64,000 nucleotides of DNA from Calothrix anomala FACHB-343 (GCF_014696435.1 NZ_JACJQG010000010.1:108576-172575), one strand, 5' to 3'. Counted from the first letter of the stretch, positions 36,979 through 46,576 are shown. Made by a program: numbers and translations. Notes: generated by a model from the sequence alone, not told the origin.

Positions 36979-37011
36979 TCTAGGTAATGTCTAGGTAATA
37001 TCTAGGTAAAC
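36979..37011. promoter_or_regulatory. Three 11-bp direct repeats at the RHH gene start
   Basis: On the plus strand TCTAGGTAATG, TCTAGGTAATA and TCTAGGTAAAC follow one another with exact 11-bp period. The first ends two bases from the ATG at 36977. One repeat per helical turn directly at the start codon is the layout of an RHH operator, or of short iterons. Confidence 0.75.
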
Positions 37012-37084
37012 TAGTCCGCGGACAGGAACAACTGAGCGTGTTTCCATCTTGATAACTACCTTGACACTATCATGATGAGCGTAT

Positions 37085-37135
37085 GAGTGCGATGGCCTAA
37101 CCGCCCGGCGGAGGCGATACCTTCTGGAGGGAGAC
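37085..37135. repeat. Dispersed GC-rich repeat downstream of the integrase gene
   Basis: GAGTGCGATGGCCTAACCGC followed by CCGGCGGAGGCGATACC and GGAGGGAGACGC is a composite of palindromic dispersed repeats of the Nostocales type, in the gap 36978-37148. No U-run follows on the minus strand, so it is not an obvious terminator for the integrase. Confidence 0.4.
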
Positions 37136-37148
37136 GCTTTTTTATTTT

Positions 37149-38231
37149 TTACCGATGTTTGCTTTTTCTACGCAGTGCGTGAGAAGTCCCAACACGCCCG
37201 ACATGGTGAATGTACTTTGCAGTTGTCGCCGGGGAAGCGTGGCCCAAATCTGCTTGCAAGTCAAAATCAGAAGCTCCATTTTTTTTAGCCAGCGTTGCGT
37301 GGGTGTGGCGCAGAAAGTGGGCGCTGAACTTAATTCCCGCACAAGTAGAAATTTCCTCCATCATCAGTCGCAACCCGCGATCGCTTAAAGGTTTACCCCT
37401 ATCCCGCCGACTGGGACTAGGAAACACCGGCCGATCATTGCTGGCATCCCCACGATAATCCAGTAACACCTCACTCGTCTCCGGATCGAGACTAATAGTT
37501 CTAGTTTTATTTCGTTTCCCCGTCACAGTTAACAACAGACAATCTCCATCCTCCCGAAACTGCCGCCAAAATAACCCCGGCGTAATTACGCGCTTACCAT
37601 AATCAGAAGTTTGCCGGGCAATTTCTCCCGCCCTCACCCCACTGTAAAAGATGAGAGTAAACAGCAGCCAATGCATCTTATTAGTATTGTGTTGCAAGTC
37701 TACTTCAATCGCCGCTTTTTCCAACTTAGCAATCTCGCGTTCCGAGAGAATCCGCTCTGCGAGCTTATCATCCCACTGGATGCTTAAGTCCTTGCCCAAG
37801 TCGATAGCAAAATAACCAATAGAAGCTCTAGTACCCCACTCCCACAAACTTTTAATCGCCGCCGTGTATTTAGCCGCAGTATTTTTACTAATTCCATAAG
37901 TATTTTTCTTTCCCCGTACTGGCTTTTCATCCTTGAGCCAAGCCAGATAAGCGTGTAGATGGAATAACGTTACCATCCTTAAATCAGATATCCCAAACCG
38001 CGACTGCATATAATCGACAAGCTCATAACCAATTTGCCGATATGCCCGTCGCGTTTGGTCGCTTTTGATAGTGACAGAATGTACCCATAGCTCAATTAGC
38101 TGTTGTGTCGAATTAATTTTCTGGCGGTTGGGAAAATAATAATCCACAAGCGCGACACGAGCTTCATCAAGCGGTAGAGTCACCACCTCCACAGCAAGTG
38201 ATTCCACGCTTAGTACGGGTAAATTTTCCAT
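37149..38231 (-). CDS. Tyrosine recombinase/integrase
   Basis: 360 residues with an N-terminal SAM-like core-binding domain (about 45-140) and a catalytic domain: the first Arg in FYSGVRAGEIARQT, HFLRHTHATLAKKNG (H-x-x-R), LGHASPATTAKYIHH with the nucleophile Tyr. It acts in site-specific recombination, either integrating the element or resolving plasmid multimers. It lies beside the RHH gene and about 1 kb from a tRNA-3'-end-like sequence (39233-39262) that may be an attachment site. The start at 38231 gives the usual length. Confidence 0.9.
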   Translation of the reverse strand: MENLPVLSVESLAVEVVTLPLDEARVALVDYYFPNRQKINSTQQLIELWVHSVTIKSDQTRRAYRQIGYELVDYMQSRFGISDLRMVTLFHLHAYLAWLKDEKPVRGKKNTYGISKNTAAKYTAAIKSLWEWGTRASIGYFAIDLGKDLSIQWDDKLAERILSEREIAKLEKAAIEVDLQHNTNKMHWLLFTLIFYSGVRAGEIARQTSDYGKRVITPGLFWRQFREDGDCLLLTVTGKRNKTRTISLDPETSEVLLDYRGDASNDRPVFPSPSRRDRGKPLSDRGLRLMMEEISTCAGIKFSAHFLRHTHATLAKKNGASDFDLQADLGHASPATTAKYIHHVGRVGTSHALRRKSKHR

Positions 38232-38510
38232 AATCTAAATCCCCAACCCCCACTGATAATTATGATGCCGAGAACTGTAATTCCCGGTATCTTTATGATA
38301 ATTCTTTCCCAGACACCACAAAATTACTCATTGAAAATAATCTATATCGTATATACGCGGATATCCCTTATGCGATGATGGAAGTGAGAAGAGTAAAGGA
38401 AGTAGAGGTAGATGGGGAGGTAGGGGGAGTAAGTAAATATTAGAACTCGAAGCAAATGGTTAAAGAACTGGTTAAAAATCACTTCTCCACAACAAAAGCG
38501 CGAGGGACTG

Positions 38511-39005
38511 GTGGAATATTCGCAGATAAATATAAAACTTCTGTCTGAAGAAGACCGGGAGTTGGTGAAGCAGGCCAAGCAGCGTGCTGAGGAGTTGCGC
38601 CTCACTTTTAAGGAGTTTGTGCTCTCTTGTATTAGAAATGCACTTGTAGAAGAGAGTCCGGATGATGCAGATAGTGCAACTGCTGCTGAAATTGAAGCTT
38701 TGAAAGCTCAAATCGCCGCCCTGGAAGAGAAGGTGAATATTCCTTCTGCGACCAAAACGGAAGTACATACCCTCCAGGAGCGGTTAAATCAATTGCGGGT
38801 GGGGATTTCAAATGAAATTAAGAAGGATAGGGAGCAACTTGCTTCTTTAACGCTGGCGATCTCCCGACTTGAAAGCCAAATTGAACAGTTGATACCTTCC
38901 TTAAATCTTCAGGTGGATGGCGAAGGTAATGCCGACAGTGATAGCGACTGGCTTTTTGGGGAAGGCTCAGGCAGTTTGGGAGGAGAAGATGTTGAGGGTT
39001 TTTGA
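38511..39005 (+). CDS. RHH-like/coiled-coil protein, probable plasmid maintenance
   Basis: It starts with GTG at 38511 behind GAGGG four bases away. The N-terminus MEYSQINIKLLSEEDRELVKQ and RLTFKEFVLSCIRNAL has the RHH pattern. A coiled coil (about 60-130; EIEALKAQIAALEEKV) and an acidic Gly/Ser tail (DSDSDWLFGEGSGSLGGEDVEGF) follow. Divergent from the integrase gene. Function inferred only from fold and neighbours. Confidence 0.55.
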   Translation: MEYSQINIKLLSEEDRELVKQAKQRAEELRLTFKEFVLSCIRNALVEESPDDADSATAAEIEALKAQIAALEEKVNIPSATKTEVHTLQERLNQLRVGISNEIKKDREQLASLTLAISRLESQIEQLIPSLNLQVDGEGNADSDSDWLFGEGSGSLGGEDVEGF

Positions 39006-39232
39006 AATTCGCTATAAAACAATTGTCTTGACCCAAAATAAGCCCCAATAAATTGAGATGCGCTAGTTTTAGTTGTGGATTTTCCCGTGATTGTTTCTTC
39101 CCACTCAGCCACAGATTCCAGAAACACTTTAGTTTATATCGTTGGCAGCGGTTTCATCAGGTACGAGAGAGCAACTGTGAATGCCTTGTGATGAAGACTG
39201 TCTGACCGCCGTATTCGGGAAAACTGAACGTA

Positions 39233-39262
39233 CGCTGGGATGGGAAGGGATCGAACCCTACT
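39233..39262 (-). other. tRNA 3'-end-like sequence, possible attachment site
   Basis: On the minus strand TAGGGTTCGATCCCTTCCCA with ...TCCCAGCG after it resembles the T arm and acceptor 3' strand of a tRNA. I find no matching D arm, anticodon arm or 5' acceptor strand, so it is at best a fragment. It could be an att site left or used by the nearby integrase. Confidence 0.3.
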
Positions 39263-39303
39263 GAAATTATATACTTTTTTATTTATTTACGTTTGGTGGG
39301 TTG

Positions 39304-39335
39304 AGTCGATGGTGGGTTTTATCCAGTCATCGACT
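39304..39335. repeat. 8-bp inverted repeat hairpin in the gap before the biosynthetic cluster
   Basis: AGTCGATG (39304-39311) and CATCGACT (39328-39335) are perfectly complementary with 16 nt between, flanked by GGGTTG and AGGGTAGCCC that add to the structure. It lies in the 375-bp gap 39006-39380. It could be the terminator of cysC on the minus strand, although no U-run follows, or part of an att site. Confidence 0.4.
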
Positions 39336-39380
39336 AGGGTAGCCCCGAACCCGGATAACTTTGTCATCAAAATATTTTGG

Positions 39381-39917
39381 CTATGGGAGATATCCCAAAT
39401 CTGCCAGCTTGGCTAAAACCTTATTCGCACTTTCAACGATGCTTTCAGAATCAGTTTTGCATTCGACTTCAGGATTAAGGGGTGGTTCATAGGGATCATC
39501 TATACCTGTGAAGTTCTTGATTTCACCTGCACGTGCCTTTTTATATAAGCCCTTGACATCTCGTTGTTCACAAACGTTAAGCGGTGCATGAACATAAACT
39601 TCAATAAAGTTGCCTATCAGCTGCCGCACCTCTTGGCGAATGGCATAATATGGTGAGATAGCACAAACTATGACAATAACATCATTTTTAGTTAGTAGGT
39701 GAGCGACAAAGCCAATTCGGCGAATATTCTCATCTCTATCTTCTTTACTGAAGCCTAACTCCTTGCACAAGTTTTTACGCACTATATCGCCATCAAGCAC
39801 TTGTACTTTATATCCTGAGCATCGCAATTGTTGTTCTAGAGAACGACTGATAGTGGTTTTACCTGCACCACTTAAACCAGTTAACCATACTGTTACACCG
39901 CGCTGTGGCAACTTCAC
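39381..39917 (-). CDS. cysC: Adenylyl-sulfate (APS) kinase
   Basis: 178 residues (GTG start). It phosphorylates APS to PAPS, the donor for sulfotransferases. All family landmarks are present: P-loop LTGLSGAGKTT near residues 13-23, LDGDIVRKNL near 41-50, FSKEDRDENIRRIGFVA, the catalytic serine in AISPYYAIRQ near 88, and the lid FTGIDDPYEPPLNPEV. The length equals single-domain CysC. It is divergent from the aldolase operon. Because a sulfotransferase is encoded at 50682, it probably supplies PAPS to the cluster product rather than to general assimilation. Confidence 0.93.
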   Translation of the reverse strand: MKLPQRGVTVWLTGLSGAGKTTISRSLEQQLRCSGYKVQVLDGDIVRKNLCKELGFSKEDRDENIRRIGFVAHLLTKNDVIVIVCAISPYYAIRQEVRQLIGNFIEVYVHAPLNVCEQRDVKGLYKKARAGEIKNFTGIDDPYEPPLNPEVECKTDSESIVESANKVLAKLADLGYLP

Positions 39918-40287
39918 TTAACTATCCGCAAATTTTTATAACCATCTATTTTAAGATGCAAGCACATAGAAAATCTACTATGACAAACACCTAATACTGT
40001 TTCACTTTAAGGTTAATACATTTGGGCAACTGGGATTATTACTATACTTGGTAGTTGATCTAGTTATAGTTAAAAAACTTCCTGAAATGCCAACTTCGAG
40101 TCGTGGGCTTCGTTTATAACCATAAACCGAAAGCATAAATGTATGTGATAAAGTATATTACAGTGGATGCTGGAAAAGCTTAATTTTGCGTTGATGTAGC
40201 TTGGTCATTGTAATTGCCCCAATCACCAAAAATGAGACAGTTGCTCTTAGCGACCAAAATTTCCCCACTCCTATACAAAGGCAAACC
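39918..40287. promoter_or_regulatory. Divergent promoter region of the biosynthetic cluster
   Basis: 370 bp between the cysC and aldolase start codons, AT-rich and without a gene. AAAGG at 40277-40281 is the ribosome site of the aldolase ATG at 40288. No strong palindrome was noticed. Confidence 0.4.
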
Positions 40288-41328
40288 ATGACTAAAACCC
40301 ACCAGATTACTATCCATGATTCGACCCTGCGAGATGGACAGCACGCTGTTCACCATCAACTAACCCTAGAGCAGATGCGTCTCTATGCTGAAGCTGCTAA
40401 TGCCGCGGGTGTACCCGTCATAGAGGTTGGGCATGGTAATGGTTTGGGTGCATCATCGCTACAGGTCGGACTAGCGGTTAGCAGCGATCTAGATATGATG
40501 AAAACTGTACGGCAGGCACTTAACCAGAGCCGCATGGCGGTATTTATGTTACCTGGATGGGGGACAACTCGTGACTTGGATCAAGCCATTGCAGAGGGAG
40601 CGGATGTGATCCGAATCGGCGCACATTGCACGGAGTATAGTGTTACTGAGCGATATCTAGAACACGCTCGAAAAGCTGGTGTAGAGGCACAAGGAATCCT
40701 TCTGATGAGCCACATGGCTTCACCTAAACAACTGGCAGATGCCTGTGTAAATATGCAGAATTATGGGGCACAAGCCGTCGGCATTTTTGACTCTTCTGGG
40801 CACTATCTTCCCGATGATGTAACAAAACGCATTGCCGCGATCCGAGAAGCAGTTGACGTTTCTATAATATACCACAGCCACAACAACCTTTGCATGGCTG
40901 TTGCTAATTCTATTGCTGCGTCTAAAGCAGGTGCAAATATTCTTGATGCCTGCGCCCGTGGCTTTGGTGCAGGTGCAGGCAATACTCAAATTGAGGTGTT
41001 AGTTCCTGTACTTCATCGGCTTGGCTTTGAAACAGGAATTGAGCTTTATGGATTGCTTGATGCTGCTGATATTGCAGAGTGCGAGCTAATGCCTACCCCA
41101 TCGACTGTTACTTCGACAAGTATCGTCAGCGGGTTGGCAGGTGTATTCTCCGGATTTAAGTCAAAGGTCACGGCAGTTGCAACTGAGATGGGTATCGACC
41201 CACGTGATATATTTTTTGAGCTAGGGCGACTTCAAGTGATCGCAGGTCAAGAAGATTTGATTATTGATGTAGCACTAGCATTATCTAAACGCCAGAAAAA
41301 TGCAGATGAACAAACTTGCCAAAATTAA
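40288..41328 (+). CDS. DmpG-type 4-hydroxy-2-oxovalerate aldolase
   Basis: HMG-CoA-lyase-like TIM-barrel aldolase. DmpG/BphI cleaves 4-hydroxy-2-oxoacids to pyruvate and an aldehyde that is channelled to DmpF. The N-terminus carries [20 protein letters not shown] and [36 protein letters not shown] holds the metal-binding HxH and is followed by [20 protein letters not shown]. It is 346 residues from the ATG at 40288, which has a good AAAGG site; a further upstream start lacks one. It overlaps the ArgRS gene by 29 bp. The matching dehydrogenase is in the same cluster but on the opposite strand (45680). Confidence 0.9.
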   Translation: MTKTHQITIHDSTLRDGQHAVHHQLTLEQMRLYAEAANAAGVPVIEVGHGNGLGASSLQVGLAVSSDLDMMKTVRQALNQSRMAVFMLPGWGTTRDLDQAIAEGADVIRIGAHCTEYSVTERYLEHARKAGVEAQGILLMSHMASPKQLADACVNMQNYGAQAVGIFDSSGHYLPDDVTKRIAAIREAVDVSIIYHSHNNLCMAVANSIAASKAGANILDACARGFGAGAGNTQIEVLVPVLHRLGFETGIELYGLLDAADIAECELMPTPSTVTSTSIVSGLAGVFSGFKSKVTAVATEMGIDPRDIFFELGRLQVIAGQEDLIIDVALALSKRQKNADEQTCQN

Positions 41329-43348
41329 TGCAGTTCGTCGTCGGGAGGTTGAAGCTTTCCGGGATGAGCAAATTGCGATCCACAAGAAAAAATCGCTGCC
41401 CAATTTCGGAGATTACCCGTTAGTAAAGCTGAGAAAGCGGATTGCAGATGCTTTGTCAAAAAGGTGGGGACAGGGACACTTGGAACCTCAGTTTGAGCTG
41501 ATTGAGCGAGAAAAGTTTGGTGGCGACGTTGCGCTGAAGCTTGAGCAGCTTCTGAAAAATGGTGGTCCTAAACGCTTCATTAAGGAGTATCAACCCTGGA
41601 TTGTGGAAGTGCTGAAGGGAGAGGAATTCTCCGACTCCATAGCACAAGTTCAAACAAAGGGGATGTACATTAATCTCACGCTTTCGGATCACTGGTTCTT
41701 AAAGTCTGCTCAGACCATTTTTGACATGGGCAGCAGTTTTGGACTGAGCGATATCCAGGCAAACCGCACTATTATCGTCGATTATTCATCGCCGAATGTG
41801 GCAAAAGTTCTGCATGCAGGACATATTCGGTCAACAATTATTGGACATGTGCTGTCCAATTTGCACGAAGCTTGCGGAGCTTTAGTCTATCGGATCAACC
41901 ATATCAATGATTTTGGTGGATTTGGCTTTAACTTAGAAGGTTATCGCAGGTTCAAGGATCAATTTCCATCCACGATGGGAAATAATGATCGCCTCTTGGA
42001 GATCTATCGGATTCGCCGGACAACAGAGCGGATTGTCGCAGAGGATCTATCCCTGAATACTCTCAGCGAGGAAGAGCAAGCTCTTTTAGGTCGCTATTTT
42101 CCGAACATTCAGGACGAACAAGGTTTAAAGACAGCATTTGCGGAATTTGTAGCTGCCTCTGATCGCCGCTTTGCTGCACTAGAAGCAGGAGTCGAAGAGG
42201 AAGTCGATCTCTGGGCAGCAATGGTAAAGTGGAGCCTTGAGGATTTTGATCGTTTTTACAATGCTCTCGGCATCCACATCGACTTCGTTCTTGGTGAAAG
42301 TTTCTATTTCTATGCGGGCGATGCGCTGATCGATGAATGCCTCGCGTCTGGCCAGGCTGTCGTCTACACTCAGACTTTAGCAGCGCAGGACATCCAGGAA
42401 TTAGACTTGCTTCTGGCTCTGGAGAAAATGACTCAGTCTGAGCATGACAGCCGTGTTGAATTAATCCGAAAGGATATTGGCGCGGTCGTTGTGCCTCTGG
42501 AAGATGGCGAACGGTATGTCGTGCGCCGCGCTGATGGTCGGAGCATTTATGCCACCCGCGATATTGGAGCGATCGCTCTGCGCTGTGAGCTATTCTCTCC
42601 AACCAATATCACCTACGTTGTTGGACAGGAACAGAAGGTTCATTTTTCTCGCCTGTTCAAGGCAGCCTACAAAATTGGTATTGCCCCCCCTGACCTGCGG
42701 CTCAAGCACTTGTACTTTGGTTTCTACATTGATGCTCAAACAGGCAAGAAGTTATCAAGTCGTGACACGGTGTCAGGTGTTAATCAATTGCTGACCGAGT
42801 CGTTTAAATATTTCAGATCTCGTCTGAGCGATCGCGCAAATCAAACCGAAGCGGAATTAAATCACGCTGCCCGCCAGCTCGCTGTGGGCTCGCTGGTGTT
42901 CAACGACCTAAAGCAGGACATGAAAGGATCGGTCGATATTGATTCGACCACTCTGGAAAATACGATCACGGGCTTTGAGAAATCTGGCGGCGCATATATG
43001 GTATACTCTGCTTGTCGTGCAAGGAGCATTATGCGAAAATATGGCAAGGAGCCAATTCCTGCAGACCAGATAGAGCAGTTTGAGATTAATGAACAGGAGG
43101 CGATGCTTCTTCTCAAGCTTCAACAGATTCCTGAAAAAATCGCAGCCTCTGCGGATCAAGCCAACCCTTCTCTCTTGATTCGCCATTTGCTTGAGACGGC
43201 AATGCTTTACAATTCCTACTACACTCGTGCGCCCGTAATCACAGATGGGGTTGCTAATCCAGCACGGCTACTTATTACCGTGGCAGTTCAGCAATCGCTG
43301 ATCAATAGTCTCAAGCTTTGCCATGTTGACTGTCCACCAACAATATAG
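41300..43348 (+). CDS. argS: Arginyl-tRNA synthetase paralogue in the biosynthetic cluster
   Basis: Class I synthetase: HIGH motif as HAGH at residues 172-175 within [24 protein letters not shown] counterpart KKLSSR near 483-488, [16 protein letters not shown] in the core, and a DALR anticodon domain at the C-terminus ([20 protein letters not shown]). It is 682 residues against roughly 550-600 for ordinary bacterial enzymes, with a longer N-terminus and insertions. The frame starts inside the aldolase gene, so it is translated from the same message. It may charge tRNA-Arg as a resistant duplicate or feed Arg-tRNA to a biosynthetic step. The housekeeping role is unlikely in this setting. Confidence 0.9.
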   Translation: MQMNKLAKINAVRRREVEAFRDEQIAIHKKKSLPNFGDYPLVKLRKRIADALSKRWGQGHLEPQFELIEREKFGGDVALKLEQLLKNGGPKRFIKEYQPWIVEVLKGEEFSDSIAQVQTKGMYINLTLSDHWFLKSAQTIFDMGSSFGLSDIQANRTIIVDYSSPNVAKVLHAGHIRSTIIGHVLSNLHEACGALVYRINHINDFGGFGFNLEGYRRFKDQFPSTMGNNDRLLEIYRIRRTTERIVAEDLSLNTLSEEEQALLGRYFPNIQDEQGLKTAFAEFVAASDRRFAALEAGVEEEVDLWAAMVKWSLEDFDRFYNALGIHIDFVLGESFYFYAGDALIDECLASGQAVVYTQTLAAQDIQELDLLLALEKMTQSEHDSRVELIRKDIGAVVVPLEDGERYVVRRADGRSIYATRDIGAIALRCELFSPTNITYVVGQEQKVHFSRLFKAAYKIGIAPPDLRLKHLYFGFYIDAQTGKKLSSRDTVSGVNQLLTESFKYFRSRLSDRANQTEAELNHAARQLAVGSLVFNDLKQDMKGSVDIDSTTLENTITGFEKSGGAYMVYSACRARSIMRKYGKEPIPADQIEQFEINEQEAMLLLKLQQIPEKIAASADQANPSLLIRHLLETAMLYNSYYTRAPVITDGVANPARLLITVAVQQSLINSLKLCHVDCPPTI

Positions 43349-43357
43349 AATGGGAAA

Positions 43358-44122
43358 ATGGTAGAGAGGCTGAGGGGTAAGAGATCAATCATTACGGGTG
43401 GTGCAAATGGTATTGGGAAGGCGATTGCAGAAGCATTTGCATCTGAAGGATCAGATATTTTCCTGACAGCTCAAACAGACGAAGCAGCAGCTCATAACCT
43501 TTGTGAGCATCTTTCATCATTCGGTGTTAGAACGTCTTATACTCTGCTTGATGCCCAAGAACCCGATGCAGTATCCCACCTTTTTGCTGCAAGCCATAAA
43601 CTTTTTGGCTGTGCAGATATTCTTGTCAACAATGCGGCGACAGCCACTCGAACAGCATTCGTTAATTTCTCACTAGAGGAGTATAATCGTACACTTGAAG
43701 TCAATCTACGCTTTCCCTTCTTCACCACTCAATATTTCGCTCGTGCCTGTATTGCAGACAGCCGCCAAGGTAGCATAATCAACATCTCATCGATCAGTGC
43801 AACGAAAGCTATTAGCAAAATGAGCGCATATCAGTGTAGTAAAGCTGGCTTGCTGATGCTGAGTAAGGGTGCTGCATACGAACTAGCATCTCACGGTATT
43901 CGAGTAAATACTATTTCTCCTGGGCTGACTGCAACGAAGGCAAATTCGGATCAGTGGCTGCACAACCCATCAGTTTGGGATGAACGGGGCAAAGACATCC
44001 CTCTTGGTCGTACCGGGCAACCAGAAGACATTGCCGGAGCAGCCATATTTCTGGCATCTGAAGAGTCCAATTGGATAACTGGTGCCAATATTGTTGTTGA
44101 TGGAGGAGACAGCGTGATTTGA
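43358..44122 (+). CDS. Short-chain dehydrogenase/reductase
   Basis: Classical SDR of 254 residues. NAD(P)-binding GGANGIGKAI near 17-26, NNAAT near 91, catalytic Ser in INISSISAT near 145, YQCSK with Tyr-x-x-x-Lys near 158-162, and a C-terminal GANIVVDGGDS. The substrate cannot be told. In this cluster it would reduce or oxidise a ketone or alcohol intermediate. It starts 9 bp after argS and runs into the next gene, so it is part of the same operon. Confidence 0.92.
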   Translation: MVERLRGKRSIITGGANGIGKAIAEAFASEGSDIFLTAQTDEAAAHNLCEHLSSFGVRTSYTLLDAQEPDAVSHLFAASHKLFGCADILVNNAATATRTAFVNFSLEEYNRTLEVNLRFPFFTTQYFARACIADSRQGSIINISSISATKAISKMSAYQCSKAGLLMLSKGAAYELASHGIRVNTISPGLTATKANSDQWLHNPSVWDERGKDIPLGRTGQPEDIAGAAIFLASEESNWITGANIVVDGGDSVI

Positions 44123-44127
44123 CTACA

Positions 44128-45099
44128 ATGCAAACTCCCTTTTTATCTGCTTCAGATCTTAATGATCCTGCTCTGGTTCCTTATGCGATTGATGCTTTAC
44201 GGGAAATATTTCCTGCTTTATTAAATTCTAAATTAGAAATGCCGGAGCGAACGTTGTTGACCACAGCGGATGGTCTTCAGCAGCGGCAAATGCTAGTAAG
44301 CCCTATTGCTTGGCCCGACGCAAATATCGCGTCTGTAAAGATCACGACTTTGACACCAACGAATCGAGATCGTGGGCTGCAGTTGATTCAAGGATTAGTA
44401 ATTTTGATGGATTTGGTAAATGGTCGTCCACAGATCATTATTGATGGTGGAGCATTAACAGCACTGAGAACTGGTGCAGTAGTAGGGCTAGCAGCGGATT
44501 TACTCTCCCCACCTTTTGCTCATCGTCTTTCGGTAATAGGAACGGGCATTCAGGCTCGATCTGTCATCGATGCGATTCTGACAGTTCGTCCAATTGAGCA
44601 GATCAATCTTGCATCTAGGACTAGAACGGGAGCTGAAGTCTTGGCGGCATGGATATATGAGCGATGGGGAAAGAATATTACTGTGCATGTGCAAGATTCT
44701 GTGGAATTAGCTGTCACAAACACAGATATTATCTGCACGGCTACATCAACTGATTCTACCATCCCGATAGTAAAGGCGGATTGGGGGGGCAATGCAGCTT
44801 TTTATGCCGTTATTGGTGGTATAAACGAGGATGCTTGTGAGGTTGAGCCAGTGTTATTTGAATCAGCCATAGCAGTTGTTGAGACACGCGAAGGGGCATT
44901 AGCTGAAGCAGGTGAAATTCGTGCTGCTATAAAAGCAAATCATTTGAATCCGGATGATCTTATTGAACTCGGTACTGTAGTTGATAACCCATCAGCATTC
45001 AATAAGGCACATCAAAAGGTTATCTTTCGGTCAGTTGGTAATGCTGCAGAGGATCTTGCTGTAGCATATTCTCTCCTTCATAAGATTGAAATTACTTAG
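44128..45099 (+). CDS. Ornithine cyclodeaminase/mu-crystallin family protein
   Basis: 323 residues from the ATG at 44128, a better start than the TTG at 44119 that overlaps the SDR stop. GGALTALRTGAVVGLAADLL near 110-130 is the family signature, LSVIGTGIQARSVIDAI near 138 the NAD(P) loop, and NTDIICTATSTDSTIP near 200. Members cyclise ornithine to proline or arginine to citrulline-like products, or make or reduce imines (as in SbnB). Fits an arginine- or ornithine-derived pathway. Last plus-strand gene before IS debris. Confidence 0.88.
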   Translation: MQTPFLSASDLNDPALVPYAIDALREIFPALLNSKLEMPERTLLTTADGLQQRQMLVSPIAWPDANIASVKITTLTPTNRDRGLQLIQGLVILMDLVNGRPQIIIDGGALTALRTGAVVGLAADLLSPPFAHRLSVIGTGIQARSVIDAILTVRPIEQINLASRTRTGAEVLAAWIYERWGKNITVHVQDSVELAVTNTDIICTATSTDSTIPIVKADWGGNAAFYAVIGGINEDACEVEPVLFESAIAVVETREGALAEAGEIRAAIKANHLNPDDLIELGTVVDNPSAFNKAHQKVIFRSVGNAAEDLAVAYSLLHKIEIT

Positions 45100-45680
45100 G
45101 CGTTGCATAAATGCGAGAGCGAAAAATTTTAAGGGAGATGGGCATTAATCATCCCAAAGCCCTTTAAATCTGACAGATGCAAGTTGGGGGAGATATAGCA
45201 GTGCGATGTAGAAGTTGAGTGTTAAAGGATTAAACTGAACTTCCCTGTTTGACAAAATTAGTATGCGATGCATAGCAAGGGTTTTAAGGATTTTGAGTTG
45301 GACGACAAAAGTGCATTGGTCTTTTTGCTCCACAGGACGAGCCAAACCCACTCTCACTTCACGCCACTCCGTTGGTCGCTGACATCTTTTAATTCGGCGA
45401 ATGGGAGTTAATTCTTCTTTTTCGCTTGGGACACAGATGCCAGTACGAATCTGACAACTATCTAGTTCTACTAAAATGCGGTTCCAACCATCTCTTTTAG
45501 ACGCTGGAAACAAAAACCTATCCTACTAATAATATTTGCGCTATGAAGCTTAAGCTGATTGAGAATTAAAAACCAAAAATCAAGGTTCTCAGACACATTT
45601 TACGACAAGAATTAGGGATTTTTAGAATAGTGGGATAGGTTAATTTTTCAAAAATTGGGATGCTCCCTTCGAAATAGTGT
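45099..45680. mobile_element. IS debris inside the biosynthetic cluster
   Basis: GGCGTTGCATAAATG at 45099 matches the end of the element at 48749, and CAAAAATTGGGATGCTCCC at about 45653 looks like another IS terminus. Between them lies a degraded transposase (45145-45513). It separates the plus-strand aldolase/ArgRS operon from the minus-strand DmpF/carbamoyltransferase operon. Confidence 0.5.
45145..45513 (-). pseudogene. Fragment of an ISKra4-type transposase
   Basis: The frame contains VELDSCQIRTGICVPSEKEE and TEWREVRVGLARPVEQKD, which match an internal segment of ISKra4-family transposases common in cyanobacteria. Both ends are missing and the sequence after FVVQL diverges, implying a frameshift. 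No intact transposase or terminal repeats are present. Confidence 0.65.
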
Positions 45681-46564
45681 TATTGACATGATGCAGCCGC
45701 CCTGGTCGCGTAACGTTCAGCAACCATGATGGCAGCAGCATTGATAATGTCCAAATTGCCTGCATAAGATGGCAGATAGTCACCTCGTCCCTGAACCTCG
45801 ACTGCAACAAAAACCTGTCCGCTTTTAAACACCTCACAAGCGGTTATATGGTAGCCCGGAACAAAGGTAACAACTTGTGCTGCGGCTTTTCTAACGGCTG
45901 CCTTCACAGTAGTTGGGTCGGCTTCGTCTGTCATCATAGAAATAGCAACTCGAAATATCGGTGGCGGCTTTGCTGGACTAAGATTAACAATTGCCTTAAC
46001 CTGCGATGCTTTTGAAAAAGTAGAGATCGCTATCTCTGTGATCTCAATATACTCATCTAAGTTGAGTCGGGTGCCACGACCAACACTTGGACTCGCTGCG
46101 GTGGTTACTACCTCAATATAAGGAATGGATGGAAATAAACCCGAAAGTGCGTTAACTATAGGTACACTAGCCTGACCTCCACAGCTGATTAGACTGATGT
46201 TAGCATGATTCAATATTTCATCGCCATTTATGCTTGGCGCAATCATGTGGCCGCTCCGACTAGGAGTCAGATTAATCATCACCTTACCCAATGGCTTAAG
46301 CTGGTTCCAGTGTTCCTGGTGGGAATGGGCATCTGTAGCATCAAAAACCAGGTCAAAGGTATGAGACTGATCAACCAGTGCAGCAATACCACCATCGGTA
46401 ATTGAATATCCCATTTTAAGGGCTCGTCTAAGTCCAGCTGAGACTTGATTGCGACCCACAACCAGAACGCATTGGAGATGGAGCGATCGCTGGATTTTTA
46501 TCAGAAGGTCAGTACCAATATAACCAGCGCCAAGAATCGCTACCCTGAGAGGCTGAGATTTCAT
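45680..46564 (-). CDS. DmpF-type acylating acetaldehyde dehydrogenase
   Basis: It oxidises an aldehyde to an acyl-CoA, taking the product of the DmpG aldolase. VAILGAGYIGTDLLIKI near residues 8-24 is the NAD site, SLISCGGQASVPIVNAL near 125-140 holds the nucleophile Cys, GRGTRLNLDEYIEIT near 167 and VNLSPAKPPPIFRVA near 200 match the DmpF/MhpF family. 294 residues is a normal length. It is 12 bp after the carbamoyltransferase with an AGAGGA site, so they form an operon. That it is on the other strand from its usual partner aldolase shows reassembly of the pair. Confidence 0.9.
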   Translation of the reverse strand: MKSQPLRVAILGAGYIGTDLLIKIQRSLHLQCVLVVGRNQVSAGLRRALKMGYSITDGGIAALVDQSHTFDLVFDATDAHSHQEHWNQLKPLGKVMINLTPSRSGHMIAPSINGDEILNHANISLISCGGQASVPIVNALSGLFPSIPYIEVVTTAASPSVGRGTRLNLDEYIEITEIAISTFSKASQVKAIVNLSPAKPPPIFRVAISMMTDEADPTTVKAAVRKAAAQVVTFVPGYHITACEVFKSGQVFVAVEVQGRGDYLPSYAGNLDIINAAAIMVAERYATRAAASCQ

Positions 46565-46576
46565 AATTGTTCCTCT

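Noticed and set aside
39233-39262. A complete tRNA gene on the minus strand
   Set aside because: Only a T-arm and acceptor-like strand can be read; no matching 5' acceptor, D arm or anticodon arm was found upstream.
42063-42602. 179-codon open frame antisense to the ArgRS gene
   Set aside because: It lies wholly within the argS frame, has Arg/His/Gln-rich composition and no ribosome site; a shadow frame.
45145-45513. Functional gene of the biosynthetic cluster
   Set aside because: It matches only an internal transposase segment and diverges abruptly; kept as a pseudogene.
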